A stretch of DNA of 64,000 bases from Algoriphagus litoralis (lineage in GTDB: Bacteria > Bacteroidota > Bacteroidia > Cytophagales > Cyclobacteriaceae): NCBI RefSeq assembly GCF_003259255.1, contig NZ_QGOL01000021.1:1-64000 (forward strand). The letters are read 5' to 3'. Below, one piece after another: positions 62,568 through 64,000 of this stretch (positions within the stretch are counted from its first letter, which is position 1; every line of letters begins with the position of its first letter). The position numbers were made by a program, and so were the translations under genes. The notes beneath the pieces are model-generated. The model ran no database searches and was not told where the DNA came from. It saw nothing but the letters and a program-made list of their open reading frames with translations.

Positions 62568-63593
62568 ATGAAAGCACTTTTCCTCACCGAAGTCGGCAAA
62601 TCAGAAGTCCGCGAAATCGAAAAACCAAGTCCAAAACCCGGAGAAGTTCTCTTGAAAGTGGAGATGGTCGGGTTTTGTGGGGGCGATATGAACGGCTTCA
62701 AAGGTCTTTTTCCGCTCCAAGAGTACCCAAATATCCTTGGCCACGAAGTCGGAGCCATAATTGAAGAACTGGGCGAAAATGTCCCGACTGATTTTTACAA
62801 AGGAGACAAGGTCACCCTCTACCCCTACCTTGCCTGCGGTACCTGTGTGGCTTGTCGCAAAGGCCGACCCAACGCCTGCAAAACCAATAAAACCATGGGG
62901 GTACGTCGCCCCGGAGCCATGACTCGCTACGTCTGTGCACCCTGGCAGGATCTTTACCCTTCGAAAAAACTCAGTGCACGCGAACTTGCCTTGGCTGAAC
63001 CGCTGACAGTTGGTTTCCACGCAGTAGCCCGAGGCAGGGTAACTCATGAAGATACCGTCGCAGTTTTGGGTTGCGGAATCGTGGGCTTGGGCGCAGTCGC
63101 TTCTGCGGTCAATCGCCACGCGACTGTCATTGCGATCGACCTGGACGATTCCAAACTGGAAATTGCAAGAGAGATCGGCGTGGCTTATACCATTAACCCC
63201 AACAAGGAAGACTTGCATGCCCGACTTCAGGAGATCACCCAAGGCGACGGACCCAATGTGATCATCGAGGCTGTGGGCAGTCCAATGACGTATCGAAGCG
63301 CTGTGGAAGAAGTCGCCTTCCTCGGTCGGGTAGTCTGCATCGGCTACGCCAAAGCGCCGGTGGAGTTCAATACCTCCCTTTTTGTGCAAAAGGAAATCGA
63401 AATTCTAGGTTCGCGCAACTGTGTCGGACGAACCGATTTCCCTGAGGTGATCGCCTATCTGGAAGCGGGAAAATTCCCCGTGGATGCCGTCATTTCCAAG
63501 GTGATCTCCATCGATGAAGCACCCGAAACTCTGAAATCCTGGGCTGAAAATCCTCAGGGAATTATCAAAATAATGATTGACTTTGACCGATAA
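62568..63593 (+). CDS. Zinc-dependent medium-chain alcohol/sugar dehydrogenase
   Basis: This is a 341-aa dehydrogenase. The catalytic zinc site comprises Cys in VGFCGGDMNGFKG and His-Glu in LGHEVGAI; the structural zinc has four cysteines in CGTCVACRKGRPNAC. The NAD(P) fold appears as VLGCGIVGLGAVA followed by IAIDLDDSKLEIA. The overall pattern fits the L-idonate/sorbitol/galactitol-type polyol and sugar dehydrogenases. It follows the AKR gene at 152 bp and precedes the epimerase at 3 bp. Which sugar is used is unknown. Confidence 0.9.
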   Translation: MKALFLTEVGKSEVREIEKPSPKPGEVLLKVEMVGFCGGDMNGFKGLFPLQEYPNILGHEVGAIIEELGENVPTDFYKGDKVTLYPYLACGTCVACRKGRPNACKTNKTMGVRRPGAMTRYVCAPWQDLYPSKKLSARELALAEPLTVGFHAVARGRVTHEDTVAVLGCGIVGLGAVASAVNRHATVIAIDLDDSKLEIAREIGVAYTINPNKEDLHARLQEITQGDGPNVIIEAVGSPMTYRSAVEEVAFLGRVVCIGYAKAPVEFNTSLFVQKEIEILGSRNCVGRTDFPEVIAYLEAGKFPVDAVISKVISIDEAPETLKSWAENPQGIIKIMIDFDR

Positions 63594-63596
63594 ACG

Positions 63597-64000
63597 ATGA
63601 TACGATCTGCTGTCACAATTGCCTTGGTGCCTCAGCTAACGAGTGGGCCATGGATTTTTTGGGAGGATTTGGAACTGGGGATGAAAAAAGCCGCTGCCTT
63701 GGGTTTCGATGGCATCGAGTTGTTTACCGCTTCTGCTGATGCCATTGATCCGGACCATCTGGCTGAATTATTGGAAAAATACCAGCTTCAGCTTGCTGCT
63801 GTGGGCACGGGCGCCGGAAAAGTATTGCATGGCTGGACCCTGACAGATCCTGATCCGGAGATCAGAAAAAAGGCCATTTCCTTTATTTCAGACATGATTT
63901 CTTTCGGAGCAAAGTTTGGTGCCCCGGCGATAATCGGTTCGATGCAGGGAAGCTTTGGTCTAGGTACTGGCGCAAGATTGGCCCATGGGTTTCAGCACTT
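63597..64000 (+). CDS. Sugar isomerase/epimerase-like TIM-barrel protein (partial, runs off the window)
   Basis: The ATG at 63597 is 3 bp past the dehydrogenase stop and opens a frame that reaches the window end (134 codons). The N-terminal AP-endonuclease-type (xylose-isomerase-like) TIM barrel is recognisable from KKAAALGFDGIELFTASADA, LAELLEKYQLQLAAVGTGAG and SFGAKFGAPAIIGSMQGSFG. No signal peptide. Together with the two dehydrogenases it suggests cytoplasmic processing of an oxidised sugar. The metal site lies beyond the window. Confidence 0.85.
   Translation, partial: MIRSAVTIALVPQLTSGPWIFWEDLELGMKKAAALGFDGIELFTASADAIDPDHLAELLEKYQLQLAAVGTGAGKVLHGWTLTDPDPEIRKKAISFISDMISFGAKFGAPAIIGSMQGSFGLGTGARLAHGFQH

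Noticed and set aside
62601..63389. 262-codon antisense frame in the zinc dehydrogenase gene
   Set aside because: It is the complement of a gene with full catalytic motifs; its own translation shows no domain.

Overview
The window reads as chromosomal DNA of a Bacteroidota bacterium, most likely a Cyclobacteriaceae member (Algoriphagus-like). The clues are a SusC/SusD pair, type IX secretion (T9SS) C-terminal sorting domains, many lipoproteins with SC/AC lipoboxes, DUF2975, DUF779, DUF5995 and HopJ-family genes, weak Shine-Dalgarno signals, and a moderate GC content that drops in a surface-polysaccharide segment. Species assignment is inference. No rRNA, tRNA, CRISPR array, intact transposase or phage gene was seen.

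Region 1 (1-13.3 kb) starts with the tail of a T9SS cargo protein, a lipoprotein gene broken by an in-frame stop, and a block of degenerate ~100 bp repeats. It then holds a complete L-rhamnose-to-pyruvate cassette in two divergent arms. The minus arm has an NCS1-type permease, a translation-coupled 67-aa membrane protein, a RhaI-type isomerase and an SMP-30 lactonase lipoprotein. The plus arm has the bifunctional rhamnulose-1-P aldolase/lactaldehyde dehydrogenase, a GntR regulator with a sugar-binding-like domain, an FGGY kinase and lutABC. Region 2 (13.3-23.9 kb) is mostly housekeeping or stress genes: an orphan histidine kinase, VOC protein, NHL propeller, sulfurtransferase, hemolysin III family protein, acyltransferase-like membrane protein, PNPOx-like protein and a peptidase.

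Region 3 (23.9-42.1 kb) is an accessory sugar or glycan locus: Gfo/Idh/MocA oxidoreductase, TIM-barrel epimerase, cupin, DUF4432, DUF1080 (3-keto-glycoside hydrolase family), two large propeller-cytochrome c lipoproteins, SusC, SusD and an FG-GAP protein. A direct-repeat motif (CTATCCTGCC / GCAGGATAGA, 10-bp period) occurs in front of both the rhamnose cassette and this locus. That suggests one regulon and an oxidative route for a rhamnose-containing or related glycan. This is the best candidate in the window for an undescribed system.

Region 4 (42.2-47 kb) has a decayed DUF1593 gene, three tandem DUF2975 paralogues with their Cro-type regulator, and small enzymes. Region 5 (47-53 kb) is AT-rich: a GT4 glycosyltransferase, an FkbM methyltransferase and a T9SS gliding-type surface protein, ending in two gene wrecks joined end to end. 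Region 6 (53-64 kb) carries a peroxiredoxin, an AraC / aldehyde dehydrogenase / DUF779 module, a dipeptidase-VIT1-DUF5995 operon, a metallophosphoesterase, a GC-rich intergenic repeat patch, and a second sugar-dehydrogenase group (aldo/keto reductase, zinc dehydrogenase, TIM-barrel epimerase) that runs off the end. Spacers between about 3 and 46 kb are filled with self-similar AT-rich word repeats that sometimes contribute codons to neighbouring genes.
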